DNA of 45,382 nt from Deltaproteobacteria bacterium (GTDB taxonomy: Bacteria; Desulfobacterota; Syntrophia; Syntrophales; UBA2210): positions 1 through 45,382 of the forward strand of contig JAFGTS010000018.1 in the NCBI GenBank assembly GCA_016933965.1. The letters run 5' to 3'. Below the pieces are notes generated by a model. It was not told the origin of the DNA. It searched no databases and was given only the letters and a program-made list of their open reading frames with translations. Below, piece by piece: positions 16,164 through 24,212 of the stretch (its first letter is position 1; the number at the start of each line of letters is the position of its first letter). The position numbers and the translations under genes are program-made.

Positions 16164-17015
16164 CTAAATATCCCTCTCCCGTACCCCCTTGGGATCCGGA
16201 TGAACCCGTGCGTGCCCCTGAGCAACGGTAACCCGTGCAGGATTCGTCAGGTCGATCCGTGCGTATGATGACCCCGAGTCACCCCGGACGGCAAGATCGG
16301 CAAGCACTTTCCTGAGCCGGAAGAACGTATCTTCATATCCATCAAATCCGAGCTGGAGGACCAACCCGTTGTCTGTGTACAGGGTAAAACCGAACCGCTC
16401 ATCCACCTGAATTTCAGATACATGCTCGATCTGTGGAAACGACTCGCGGGCGCTGAGACACCGCATCAGGCTGTAACATTTCCGAACCAGGGCCTTGTCG
16501 GCCACTCCCCTTTCAAGAATACCGGTAAGCACCGGCAGATTAACAGAGTCATCGCTTTTCAGTCCCTTGAACACTTCGCCCTCCCGGTCCAGGATAAAGA
16601 GGCTCCCTTCTTTGCGGATCAGAGCCGCCGGTTCCCGCTCGACGATCTCAATGATCAGCCTGTCGGGAAATTCTCTCCCCACCGACACGTCCTTCACCCA
16701 GGGGTTCGCCTTTACCTGCCGCTCCATCTTTGAAGGATTGATCCGCAGTATATTCATGGAAGGAACGATGCCTGCCCGTTCGATAACTTCCTGCTCACTG
16801 ACGTGACGGCAGCCCCTTACTTCGGCGTCATGCAGACGGAACAGCGTGGCGCACATGGCGAAATTATAGAAATATACCAGGAGGAGCGCGATGACGGCGG
16901 AAATGCCGATGAGGGTCACCGTCTTCATCACTTCCCCGGTGATCTTCTCCTTCTGCCGTTGCACCCGGTATTTTTTCGTCTTCACCGATGCTCTCAGCGA
17001 CCGCTCAACCTTCAT
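16164..17015 (-). CDS. ftsQ: Cell division protein FtsQ
   Basis: A 283-residue bitopic membrane protein of the FtsQ-FtsB-FtsL complex. A basic cytoplasmic N-terminus is followed by one membrane helix (about residues 31-50, VTLIGISAVIALLLVYFYNFA). Next comes a POTRA domain (HDAEVRGCRHVSEQEVIERAGI) and then the FtsQ beta domain with PWVKDVSVGREFPDRLIIEIVEREP. The start was set at ATG 17015, inside the end of murB (11-bp overlap); a longer frame to 17075 lies within murB. A ddl gene, often found between murB and ftsQ, is absent here. Confidence 0.95.
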   Translation of the reverse strand: MKVERSLRASVKTKKYRVQRQKEKITGEVMKTVTLIGISAVIALLLVYFYNFAMCATLFRLHDAEVRGCRHVSEQEVIERAGIVPSMNILRINPSKMERQVKANPWVKDVSVGREFPDRLIIEIVEREPAALIRKEGSLFILDREGEVFKGLKSDDSVNLPVLTGILERGVADKALVRKCYSLMRCLSARESFPQIEHVSEIQVDERFGFTLYTDNGLVLQLGFDGYEDTFFRLRKVLADLAVRGDSGSSYARIDLTNPARVTVAQGHARVHPDPKGVRERDI

Positions 17016-17928
17016 CACCCACCACCCTGACTTCCGGTTCAAGCAACACCTGTGTTTTCCGAAAGACCTCGTCACGCACCAGTTCGATGAGGGATGTTAC
17101 ATCCTTTGCTCTCGCCCCACCGATGTTCACGATGAAGTTCGCGTGCTTTTCCGATACCATGGCGTTTCCCACACGCCGTCCTTTCAATCCCGCTTCCTCA
17201 ATCAGTTTGCCGGCGGGCCTTCCCGCCTGATTCTTGAATATCGATCCCGCGCTTTCATACTGGACCGGGTGTTTCGATTTTCGCTGCATGAGGATTTCCG
17301 AGATCCTGGAGGCGATCTCGTCTCTCCGTCCCCGCCGCAGAATAAATACCGCTGCCGTCACGATCATACCGTCCGGGATATCGAGGTTCCGGTACTGAAA
17401 GTCCAGGTCCCGGCGGGCCACTTCGTGTTCCGTACCGTCACCGTCAAGAAGGAACACGGAATGAACGACGTCTTTCATTTCCGTTCCCCAGGCCCCGGCG
17501 TTCATTCTGACGGCCCCTCCCGCGCTGCCCGGTATGCCGGCGCAGAACTCCATTCCCTCAAGGGAATGATCCAGGCAGAACGAAACAAGCCGCAAAAGGG
17601 GAACTCCCGACTCTGCATGGAGGTACTGGTGGTCGTTTCCGGCACCCTGCAGGCGAAGACCGTCGAATTTCCGCAGCGATATCAGGACACCCTGGTACCC
17701 CCCCTCGCGGACGATGAGATTCGTGCAATTGCCCACGGGCAGAAAAGAAACCCCCCGCGATCCAAGGAACCGGAGCATTTTTCCCAACTCCTCCCTGTCA
17801 GCGGGAAAGGCGAGGGCATCGGTTTTTCCCCCCACCCCCATGGACGTGTGACGCTCCATGGGCTCATTGAACAGCACCCGGCCGGGAAGGATCTCTTCGA
17901 TCGTCTGTTTTACCGAAGCTTCGATCAC
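17005..17928 (-). CDS. murB: UDP-N-acetylenolpyruvoylglucosamine reductase MurB
   Basis: A 307-residue FAD enzyme that reduces UDP-GlcNAc-enolpyruvate to UDP-MurNAc with NADPH. Motifs: TSMGVGGKTDALAFP and PVGNCTNLIVREGG (FAD domain), GIPGSAGGAVRMNAGAWG (FAD pyrophosphate loop), and YESAGSIFKNQAG containing the catalytic Ser of type I/II enzymes. The C-terminus has AGLKGRRVGNAMVSEKHANFIVN. The start is GTG 17928, overlapping the murC stop as GTGA and preceded by AGGAGAAA. Confidence 0.97.
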   Translation of the reverse strand: MIEASVKQTIEEILPGRVLFNEPMERHTSMGVGGKTDALAFPADREELGKMLRFLGSRGVSFLPVGNCTNLIVREGGYQGVLISLRKFDGLRLQGAGNDHQYLHAESGVPLLRLVSFCLDHSLEGMEFCAGIPGSAGGAVRMNAGAWGTEMKDVVHSVFLLDGDGTEHEVARRDLDFQYRNLDIPDGMIVTAAVFILRRGRRDEIASRISEILMQRKSKHPVQYESAGSIFKNQAGRPAGKLIEEAGLKGRRVGNAMVSEKHANFIVNIGGARAKDVTSLIELVRDEVFRKTQVLLEPEVRVVGDEG

Positions 17929-19328
17929 GACATTTCTCCTGGCTCAAGAAACTTCTTGCCCACGGCCCAGATATTTCCCGCACCGAGGGTCATGATGACG
18001 TCACCGCTTTGTGCCACGGTCCGCAGATAGGCAACGATGTCATCAAAGTCGGAAATATATCTTACGTCGGTCATCCCGGCCTCCCTCATCCGGTCACTGA
18101 GGTTCCGGGAATTGACCCCCTCGATCGCTTTCTCACTGGCAGCGTAGATGTCCGTCAGGACCACCATATCGGCATCTGAAAAAGCACCGGCGAAGTCATC
18201 GAACAGGGCCTGGGTCCTTGTATAGCGGTGCGGCTGAAAAACGACGATAATACGGCTTCGCCATGCTTCGCGGGCCGCGGCGAGGGTCGCCCTGATCTCC
18301 GTGGGGTGATGCCCGTAATCGTCGACCACCATGACGCCCTCTTTTTTCCCCCGCACTTCGAGGCGACGTTGAACACCGCTGAACGCCGCCAGGCCTTTCT
18401 CGATGGCACGATAATCCATATCGAGTTCCCGTGCCACGGCGATCGCAGCCAGTGAATTGTAAACATTGAACATTCCAGGAACCCGCAACGCCATGTCGCC
18501 AGCCCGTTCCCCCCTGCAATACAGGGTATAGGAAGAGGCAAACCCGTCGAAGCTGATGTCGGTCGCCTGAAAATCGCATGCATCGGAACAGCCGTATGAA
18601 ATGATTCTTCGTTTGATCTGGTGAAGGATATCCGTGACATTGGGATCATCGGCGCAGAGGATCGTTGAACCGTAAAAAGGAACAGTATTGGCAAAGGCGG
18701 CGAAAGCCGTCTTGATGTCGCCCATCGTTGGATAGTGATCGACGTGTTCCCTGTCGATATTGGTGATGACCGCCACGGAGGGGGATAATTTCAGAAAGGA
18801 ACCGTCGCTTTCATCGGCTTCCGCGACAATGATGTCACCGTCACCGAGCCGGGCGTTTCCGCCGATACTTGCCAGTTTACCTCCGATGACCATCGTCGGG
18901 TCCAGCCCCCCTGATGCGAGTATGGTGGCGATCATCGATGTGGTGGTGGTTTTCCCGTGGCATCCTGAAACGGCGATTGAAAATTTCATCTTCAGAAGCT
19001 CCGAGAGCATTTCGGCCCGGGGAATAACGGGAATGCTCCTTTTCCCGGCTTCGACCACTTCCGGGTTTCCGCCGTCTATGGCGGAGGACACGACCACCAC
19101 ATCGGCCGCTTCCAGGTTTTCCGCGCTGTGCCCGTAGAACACACGAACACCAAGTGCTTCCAGCCGCTCGGTCGTATCCGACCGGGCGATGTCGGAACCG
19201 CTGATGTGATAGCCGAGATTCAAAAGGACCTCCGCGATACCGCTCATGCCGATCCCGCCGACGCCGACGAAAAAGATGTTTCGGACCTTCCTCCTCATAA
19301 AATCACGTTCGTTACTGGTCGTGTTCAT
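17925..19328 (-). CDS. murC: UDP-N-acetylmuramate--L-alanine ligase MurC
   Basis: A 467-residue ATP-dependent ligase that adds the first residue of the stem peptide. It has an N-terminal UDP-binding Rossmann segment FVGVGGIGMSGIAEVL, the central P-loop SGCHGKTTTTSMIATIL, EADESDGSFLKL (metal and ATP site), NIDREHVDHY, and a C-terminal domain with DDYGHHPTEIRATL and QPHRYTRTQAL. The ATG overlaps the murG stop as ATGA with GGGAAGGG in front. Alternative start MRRKVRN, ten codons in, lacks a good ribosome site. Confidence 0.98.
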   Translation of the reverse strand: MNTTSNERDFMRRKVRNIFFVGVGGIGMSGIAEVLLNLGYHISGSDIARSDTTERLEALGVRVFYGHSAENLEAADVVVVSSAIDGGNPEVVEAGKRSIPVIPRAEMLSELLKMKFSIAVSGCHGKTTTTSMIATILASGGLDPTMVIGGKLASIGGNARLGDGDIIVAEADESDGSFLKLSPSVAVITNIDREHVDHYPTMGDIKTAFAAFANTVPFYGSTILCADDPNVTDILHQIKRRIISYGCSDACDFQATDISFDGFASSYTLYCRGERAGDMALRVPGMFNVYNSLAAIAVARELDMDYRAIEKGLAAFSGVQRRLEVRGKKEGVMVVDDYGHHPTEIRATLAAAREAWRSRIIVVFQPHRYTRTQALFDDFAGAFSDADMVVLTDIYAASEKAIEGVNSRNLSDRMREAGMTDVRYISDFDDIVAYLRTVAQSGDVIMTLGAGNIWAVGKKFLEPGEMS

Positions 19329-20434
19329 ACCCTTCCCTGACCCATCAGCGTCATCGACGCATCGACGATATCGACGGCGGCATTGCGGTTTCCCAGCGAT
19401 GCCGCTTGTTCTTCCATCGTTTCAAGTTCTTTGCTGTTGCGCATAAGCGTTTCCACTTCTCTCATGAGCCGACTGCCGCTCAATTCTCTTTCCGTGACCA
19501 TGCGGGCGGCCCCCGCCGCCGCGAGTATCTCGGCGTTCCGGGTCTGGTGGTCCCCCGCCGCGAAGGGATAAGGGACGAGGATCGCCGCCTTTCCGCTCGC
19601 CGTTATTTCCGCCAGAGAGGTCGCGCCCGCGCGGCAGATGAGGAGGTCCGCCCGTTGATAGGCACCGGCCATATCGGTGATAAAGGGCAGCACTTCGGCA
19701 TTGATTGAGCGTTCGCGATAGACCTCCTGAAGTCCTTCGAAATCCGCTTTCCCCGTTTGATGAACGATATGCAGTTCATCAAGCAGCGGGCCTGCCTGCT
19801 CAAGAAACTCCGTGACCGCGCGGTTTATGCTCGACGCACCCTGACTGCCGCCGAAAATGAGAAGATTGAAGGGGCGCCGCTCCCCGCGTTTTCCGCCTGT
19901 CAAAGAGAGAAATCCCGACCGGACGGGGTTTCCCGTAACAAGCGATTCTTTCCCGGGAAAGAATCGCTTCGTTTCTGAAAACGAGAGGAACCGCAGATCG
20001 GTCATCTTTCCCAGTATTTTGTTGGTGAGCCCCGGCTGAGCGTTCTGTTCGGCTATTGCCGTCCTCATACCCATGAGAAGGGCCGTCAGTACCGCCGGCC
20101 CGGACGCGTAACCGCCGACACCAATGACCATATCAGGCCGGAACGAGCCGAGGATCGCCCGTGACTGCACCATGCTTCTTGGAATCTTTGCTGCACTGCT
20201 GAGGGCCCGCATGATCCCTTTCCCCTTTATCGCCTCTACGTCGATATATGCGATGCCGAACCCCGCATCGGGGACGGCCGTTCTTTCAAATCCCCTGCGT
20301 GTTCCCACAAAGAGTATCCGGTTGTTCTCGTTCCTTCTCCTGAATTCCTCGGCGATCGCCAGCCCCGGGAACACGTGCCCGCCGGTCCCTCCACCGGCGA
20401 TCACGACGCCCACGACACGGGCATTCCCCTTCAT
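19325..20434 (-). CDS. murG: Lipid II-forming GlcNAc transferase MurG
   Basis: A 369-residue GT-B glycosyltransferase that converts lipid I to lipid II on the inner face of the membrane. The start ATG 20434 overlaps the ftsW stop as ATGA; the longer open frame to 20671 is inside ftsW. Motifs: VVIAGGGTGGHVFPGLAIAEEF (first G-loop), GVGGYASGPAVLTALLMG, AEQNAQPGLTNKIL, VTGNPVRSGF, FGGSQGASSINRAV (third G-loop) and the UDP-GlcNAc pocket CRAGATSLAEITASGKAAILVPYP. A 30-bp perfect palindrome at 19940-19969 lies in the stretch coding KRFFPGKESL, just before VTGNPVR. Confidence 0.98.
   Translation of the reverse strand: MKGNARVVGVVIAGGGTGGHVFPGLAIAEEFRRRNENNRILFVGTRRGFERTAVPDAGFGIAYIDVEAIKGKGIMRALSSAAKIPRSMVQSRAILGSFRPDMVIGVGGYASGPAVLTALLMGMRTAIAEQNAQPGLTNKILGKMTDLRFLSFSETKRFFPGKESLVTGNPVRSGFLSLTGGKRGERRPFNLLIFGGSQGASSINRAVTEFLEQAGPLLDELHIVHQTGKADFEGLQEVYRERSINAEVLPFITDMAGAYQRADLLICRAGATSLAEITASGKAAILVPYPFAAGDHQTRNAEILAAAGAARMVTERELSGSRLMREVETLMRNSKELETMEEQAASLGNRNAAVDIVDASMTLMGQGRV
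19940..19969. repeat. 30-bp perfect palindrome inside murG
   Basis: The 15 bases AAGCGATTCTTTCCC are followed at once by their exact reverse complement, centred on CCCGGG, with no loop and no mismatch. The flanking base pair (19939/19970) breaks the symmetry. It lies wholly within coding sequence for a non-catalytic segment of MurG. It could extrude as a cruciform in DNA or form a hairpin in mRNA, or be a protein-binding site; no known function is assigned. Confidence 0.9.
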
Positions 20435-21585
20435 GTCAGCACCTGTACCGTTACCTTCGGTTTTTCTTCTCCTCCCTGTGAAGAAATATTCAGCAGTATC
20501 CCGACGAGGGCCATTGAAATGATGAGAGAGGTCCCGCCGTAGCTCAAAAAGGGGAGTACCAGCCCCTTCGTCGGTATCAACCCCATGACACCGGCCATAT
20601 TGATGAACGCCTCCAGGGCGACGATGGTGGTAAGACCCGCCGCCAGGAGACTCCCGAAAAGGTCCCGGCAATGAAAGGAGATCATGAATCCCCGTATGAT
20701 AAAAACGGTAAAGAGCAGAACCACGGCGAAGACTCCGAGGAAGCCCGCCTCCTCGCCGATGACCGAGAGGATGAAGTCCGTATGCGGCTCGGGAAGATAA
20801 AAAAGTTTCTGCATACTGTTCCCCAGCCCGACACCGAAGATACCGCCGGATCCAAAGGATATGAAGGACTGAATGATGTGAAACCCGGCCCCCTGGGGAT
20901 CGTCCCAGGGATTGAGGAAGGTCATTACCCGCTTGAGCCGGTAGCTTTCATGGAGCACCAGGATCACACCGATGGGGATCAGCGCCGCGAAGAATCCGGC
21001 GAGATATATGATCCTGCTTCCCGCCAGGTAGAACATGGTGACCACGGCGGCCGCCATGATGACGGCGGTTCCGAAATCGGGCTGCCGCAGCACGAGTATG
21101 AGGATGATGCCCGTCACGATGAGGGGCACGGGAAAGAAACGGGTGAATTCCTTCCGGTGTTCCCTTTTTTTATCGAGGTAATGGGCCATGAAAATGACAA
21201 GAGTGATCTTTACCACCTCGGAGACCTGGAAGGAAAATCCACAGACCCGCAGCCACCTCGTCGCCCCCTTCACGGTGATGCCGAGTCCGGGAACCATGAG
21301 CAACACAAGCAGAACGACGGAAAGAATTATGCCGCCGTACGCCACATATCTCAGGTAGCGGTACGACATCTTCGACAGGAAGATCATCACGACAAACCCG
21401 AAGAGGAGAAAGCTCAGCTGTTTCTTCAGAAAATAATAGCCATCGCCGAATTTCTCCTGGGCGACTATGGAACTGGAGCTGAAGATCATGACCGTACCGA
21501 CGATGAGCAGCAACAGCACTGCCATGAGCAGGATGGGATCGCTCCCGTTCTGATCATTATTTTTGATATCAGCGACGGGATTCAT
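20431..21585 (-). CDS. ftsW: Septal peptidoglycan glycosyltransferase FtsW
   Basis: A 384-residue SEDS-family integral membrane protein with about ten helices. It polymerises lipid II together with the FtsI transpeptidase. Signature segments include IFSSSSIVAQEKFGDGYYFLKKQL, KGATRWL, EVVKITLVIFMAHYL, LRQPDFGTAVIM, NPWDDPQGAGFHIIQS (catalytic Asp loop region) and the terminal GLVLPFLSYGGTSLI. The start was set at ATG 21585; it overlaps the end of murD by 17 bp. A longer frame to 21669 is within murD. Confidence 0.97.
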   Translation of the reverse strand: MNPVADIKNNDQNGSDPILLMAVLLLLIVGTVMIFSSSSIVAQEKFGDGYYFLKKQLSFLLFGFVVMIFLSKMSYRYLRYVAYGGIILSVVLLVLLMVPGLGITVKGATRWLRVCGFSFQVSEVVKITLVIFMAHYLDKKREHRKEFTRFFPVPLIVTGIILILVLRQPDFGTAVIMAAAVVTMFYLAGSRIIYLAGFFAALIPIGVILVLHESYRLKRVMTFLNPWDDPQGAGFHIIQSFISFGSGGIFGVGLGNSMQKLFYLPEPHTDFILSVIGEEAGFLGVFAVVLLFTVFIIRGFMISFHCRDLFGSLLAAGLTTIVALEAFINMAGVMGLIPTKGLVLPFLSYGGTSLIISMALVGILLNISSQGGEEKPKVTVQVLT

Positions 21586-22957
21586 CTCGGCACCTGCTTT
21601 CCTGTTCCAACAACCGTGCGAGAAGCACCTTGAAACGGTCTCCCCGCTCCTCGTAATTTCTGAACTCATCGAAACTCGAGCATCCCGGGGAGAGCAGCAC
21701 CACTTCTCCCGGAGCGGCAGCGTTGAAGGCGGCCTTCACGGCATCATCGAACCGCTCGCACATGTGCGCGGCCGTATCATCCCCGAAAAGCCCCTGAAGC
21801 GCATGCCGTGCTTCACCAAAAAGAACGAGTTTCTTCACTTTTTCACTGATCAGGCGGCCCAGGACCGTCCCGTCACCCCCCTTGAACCGCCCCCCCATGA
21901 GCAGGACGACCGGCCCGGAGAAGCTTTCCAGGGCCCGCACCACGGCATCGATGTTCGTCCCCTTCGAATCATTGTAATATCGAACGCCGTCGACCGCCCC
22001 GGCGAATTCCAGCCGGTGGGGCAGACCTCTGAATTTTCCCATCCCCGCGAAAACCGCCTGAGGCGGGCAACCGCACCAGCGCACCGCCGCGAGGGCGGCC
22101 ATGACATTTTCCAGATTGTGCCGTCCCGGAAGGATAAACTCGTTTAGAGGGTATTTTTCCTCCGCTCCATCGGGCCCGGTATAAAGGATGGTTCCTTCCG
22201 CGAGAGAGGCTCCCCTGTTCAATCGTGCCGACGAGCTGAAGAAGACGACCGTGGACCGCAGCCGTTTGGAAAGGGCCTCCGAAAGGGCTTCATCGGCGTT
22301 CAGGACCGCCGCATCGGATGCATCCTGGTTCTGAAAGATACGCTCTTTTATCGAGCGATACTCGTTCAATGATTCATGGTAGTCCATATGGTCGGGTGTC
22401 ACGTTGAGCAGGACCGCAACGTGGGGGTGAAAGGAGCGGGCCCATTGAAGCTGAAAACTGCTGATCTCCGCCACCAGGAAGTCATAGTCATCCTGGTTCT
22501 CGACACACTCGATCAAGGGGTTCCCGATATTGCCGCCCACGAACACCCGTTTCCCCCACTCGCCGAGCATGGCGCCGGCCAGCCGTGTCGTGGTCGTTTT
22601 TCCGTTCGTCCCGGTAATGGCAATGATCGGCCTTCGTATGAACCTGCCCGAAAGTTCGATCTCACTTATGACGGGGATCTCTCTTTTCAGGGATTCCACA
22701 AGCAATGCGTTTGCAGGAAGAATACCGGGCGATGGAACCACGCAATCGATCCCGGAAAGGCAGCGGGTATCATCATAGTAGGCCGTTTCGACGGTTATCC
22801 CATACTCACCTATCCGGGCGAAGGCTTCCTGCAGTTCCACGGCCGGTTTCTGATCGGTGACGACGACACGGGCACCCCGACCCGCGAGGAACCGTGTCAC
22901 CGCGACACCCGTTTTCCCGAGTCCTATCACCAGTACTCTTCGGCCGTTCAGTTCCAT
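21569..22957 (-). CDS. murD: UDP-N-acetylmuramoylalanine--D-glutamate ligase MurD
   Basis: A 462-residue ligase adding D-Glu to UDP-MurNAc-L-Ala. It has an N-terminal VLVIGLGKTGVAVTRFLAGRG segment, P-loop ITGTNGKTTTTRLAGAML, FQLQWARSFHPHVAVLLNVTPDHMDYH, RHNLENVMAALAA, and C-terminal YYNDSKGTNIDAVVRALESF and LLSPGCSSFDEFRNYEERG. The ATG 22957 follows AAGGGGCGGG and lies 10 bp after the mraY stop. Length and motif order are normal. Confidence 0.98.
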   Translation of the reverse strand: MELNGRRVLVIGLGKTGVAVTRFLAGRGARVVVTDQKPAVELQEAFARIGEYGITVETAYYDDTRCLSGIDCVVPSPGILPANALLVESLKREIPVISEIELSGRFIRRPIIAITGTNGKTTTTRLAGAMLGEWGKRVFVGGNIGNPLIECVENQDDYDFLVAEISSFQLQWARSFHPHVAVLLNVTPDHMDYHESLNEYRSIKERIFQNQDASDAAVLNADEALSEALSKRLRSTVVFFSSSARLNRGASLAEGTILYTGPDGAEEKYPLNEFILPGRHNLENVMAALAAVRWCGCPPQAVFAGMGKFRGLPHRLEFAGAVDGVRYYNDSKGTNIDAVVRALESFSGPVVLLMGGRFKGGDGTVLGRLISEKVKKLVLFGEARHALQGLFGDDTAAHMCERFDDAVKAAFNAAAPGEVVLLSPGCSSFDEFRNYEERGDRFKVLLARLLEQESRCRDESRR

Positions 22958-22967
22958 AGCCCGCCCC

Positions 22968-24047
22968 TTATCTGAGTTTCAGCGTGCTGATGGCAACGAG
23001 GGCAAGGATAATGGAAATAATCCAGAACCTGACGATAACTTTCGGTTCCGGCCACCCCTTAAGTTCAAAATGATGGTGGATCGGGGCCATCCTGAAAACC
23101 CGTCTTCCGTTCGACACCTTGAACCAGCCGACCTGGAAGATGACGGAGACCGTCTCTATGACGAATATACCTCCCACAATGGCAAGCAGTATCTCCTGTT
23201 TCGTCAGGATCGCCATGGTACCCAGGGTCCCGCCAAGGGACAGCGACCCCACATCACCCATGAATATCTGTGCCGGATAGGCGTTGTACCAGAGAAACCC
23301 GAACCCTGCCCCCACCATGGCACCGCAGAAAACGGCAAGCTCCCCCGTCCCCACGATGTACGGTATCTGCAGATAGGAGGCCGTTTTTATATTTCCCACG
23401 AGATAGGCGAAAAGAAGATAGGTGGCGAAACAGATGGTGGCGGGCCCGATGGCAAGTCCGTCAAGCCCGTCGGTGAGGTTCACCGCGTTCGCGGCGCCGA
23501 CGATGACAAAGGTCGAGAAGATGATATACCCCCAGCCCAGATCGGGCAGGATCATCTTGAAGAAGGGGATCGTCAGGTTGGAACTGAACCCCGGTTTCAG
23601 GTAGAGCACGACGCTTACCGTCAGGGCTATGACCGTTTCCGCCAGCAGCTTCAGAATTCCCGGAACCCCTCTGCTGCTGTGGTTCTGCAGTTTTCTGATA
23701 TCATCGACGAAGCCGATGAGCCCGAACCCGATGCAGACGGCGAGGATGATCCACACATACTCCACGTCAAGCCGCGCCCACAGCAGTGTCGAGACGGAAA
23801 CGGCGAAAATGATCAGGATTCCCCCCATGGTCGGGGTCCCCTTTTTTTCGTAGTGGGAGTTCGGACCATCCTCGCGGATCGGCTGACCAACGCGGAGTGA
23901 ACGGAGCCATTCTATCATGAATGGTCCGAGGATGAAACTGAGCACCAGCGCCGTTATGACGGCGTAGATGGTCCTGAACGTAATATAGCGAAATACATTG
24001 AAGTATGAGATCGTATCGCTGAACGGATACAGGAGGTGGTAGATCAC
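22968..24047 (-). CDS. mraY: Phospho-MurNAc-pentapeptide transferase MraY
   Basis: A 359-residue polytopic membrane enzyme (about ten helices) that forms lipid I from UDP-MurNAc-pentapeptide and undecaprenyl phosphate. Diagnostic motifs: [22 protein letters not shown] (metal-binding Asp pair), [34 protein letters not shown], and the [14 protein letters not shown] loop near the C-terminus. The start is GTG 24047, preceded by GGGGAAGGAA. Unlike most genes of the cluster it is not coupled to the gene upstream: a 165-bp gap with an AT-rich inverted repeat and a candidate promoter separates it from murF. Confidence 0.98.
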   Translation of the reverse strand: MIYHLLYPFSDTISYFNVFRYITFRTIYAVITALVLSFILGPFMIEWLRSLRVGQPIREDGPNSHYEKKGTPTMGGILIIFAVSVSTLLWARLDVEYVWIILAVCIGFGLIGFVDDIRKLQNHSSRGVPGILKLLAETVIALTVSVVLYLKPGFSSNLTIPFFKMILPDLGWGYIIFSTFVIVGAANAVNLTDGLDGLAIGPATICFATYLLFAYLVGNIKTASYLQIPYIVGTGELAVFCGAMVGAGFGFLWYNAYPAQIFMGDVGSLSLGGTLGTMAILTKQEILLAIVGGIFVIETVSVIFQVGWFKVSNGRRVFRMAPIHHHFELKGWPEPKVIVRFWIISIILALVAISTLKLR

Positions 24048-24083
24048 CGCTCGTTCCTTCCCCTTTTTCCATGCATGGACATG

Positions 24084-24149
24084 ACACTATAAATTTTTGA
24101 ATTGATAGCACATTATATAGTGTATTGCAATAGGTTAATACACTATATA
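24084..24149. repeat. AT-rich inverted repeat and ACACTATA copies in murF-mraY gap
   Basis: A perfect 13-bp inverted repeat, TATATAGTGTATT (24114-24126) and AATACACTATATA (24137-24149), is separated by 10 bp. The octamer ACACTATA occurs in both arms (24140-24147, and inverted at 24116-24123) and once more at 24084-24091. There is no T-tract, so a terminator is unlikely; the symmetry and repetition suggest a protein-binding region. The island is far more AT-rich than its surroundings. Confidence 0.75.
24112..24140 (-). promoter_or_regulatory. Possible internal promoter for mraY and downstream dcw genes
   Basis: On the minus strand a perfect -10 box TATAAT (24117-24112) is preceded, with 17-bp spacing, by a weak -35 TATTAA (24140-24135). 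Transcription would start near 24105, giving a leader of about 58 bases before the mraY GTG. The inverted repeat at 24114-24149 covers both boxes. Confidence 0.4.
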
Positions 24150-24212
24150 TGGTGTTTTTCAGGGAATTTATCCCCTTTTTGTTCCTTCTCCCACCTGCCC
24201 GGACGATTTGTT

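Noticed and set aside
20671-21633. 320-codon plus-strand frame opposite ftsW
   Set aside because: The product is very rich in Glu, Asp, His and Gly, the complement of a membrane protein gene. No support as a gene.
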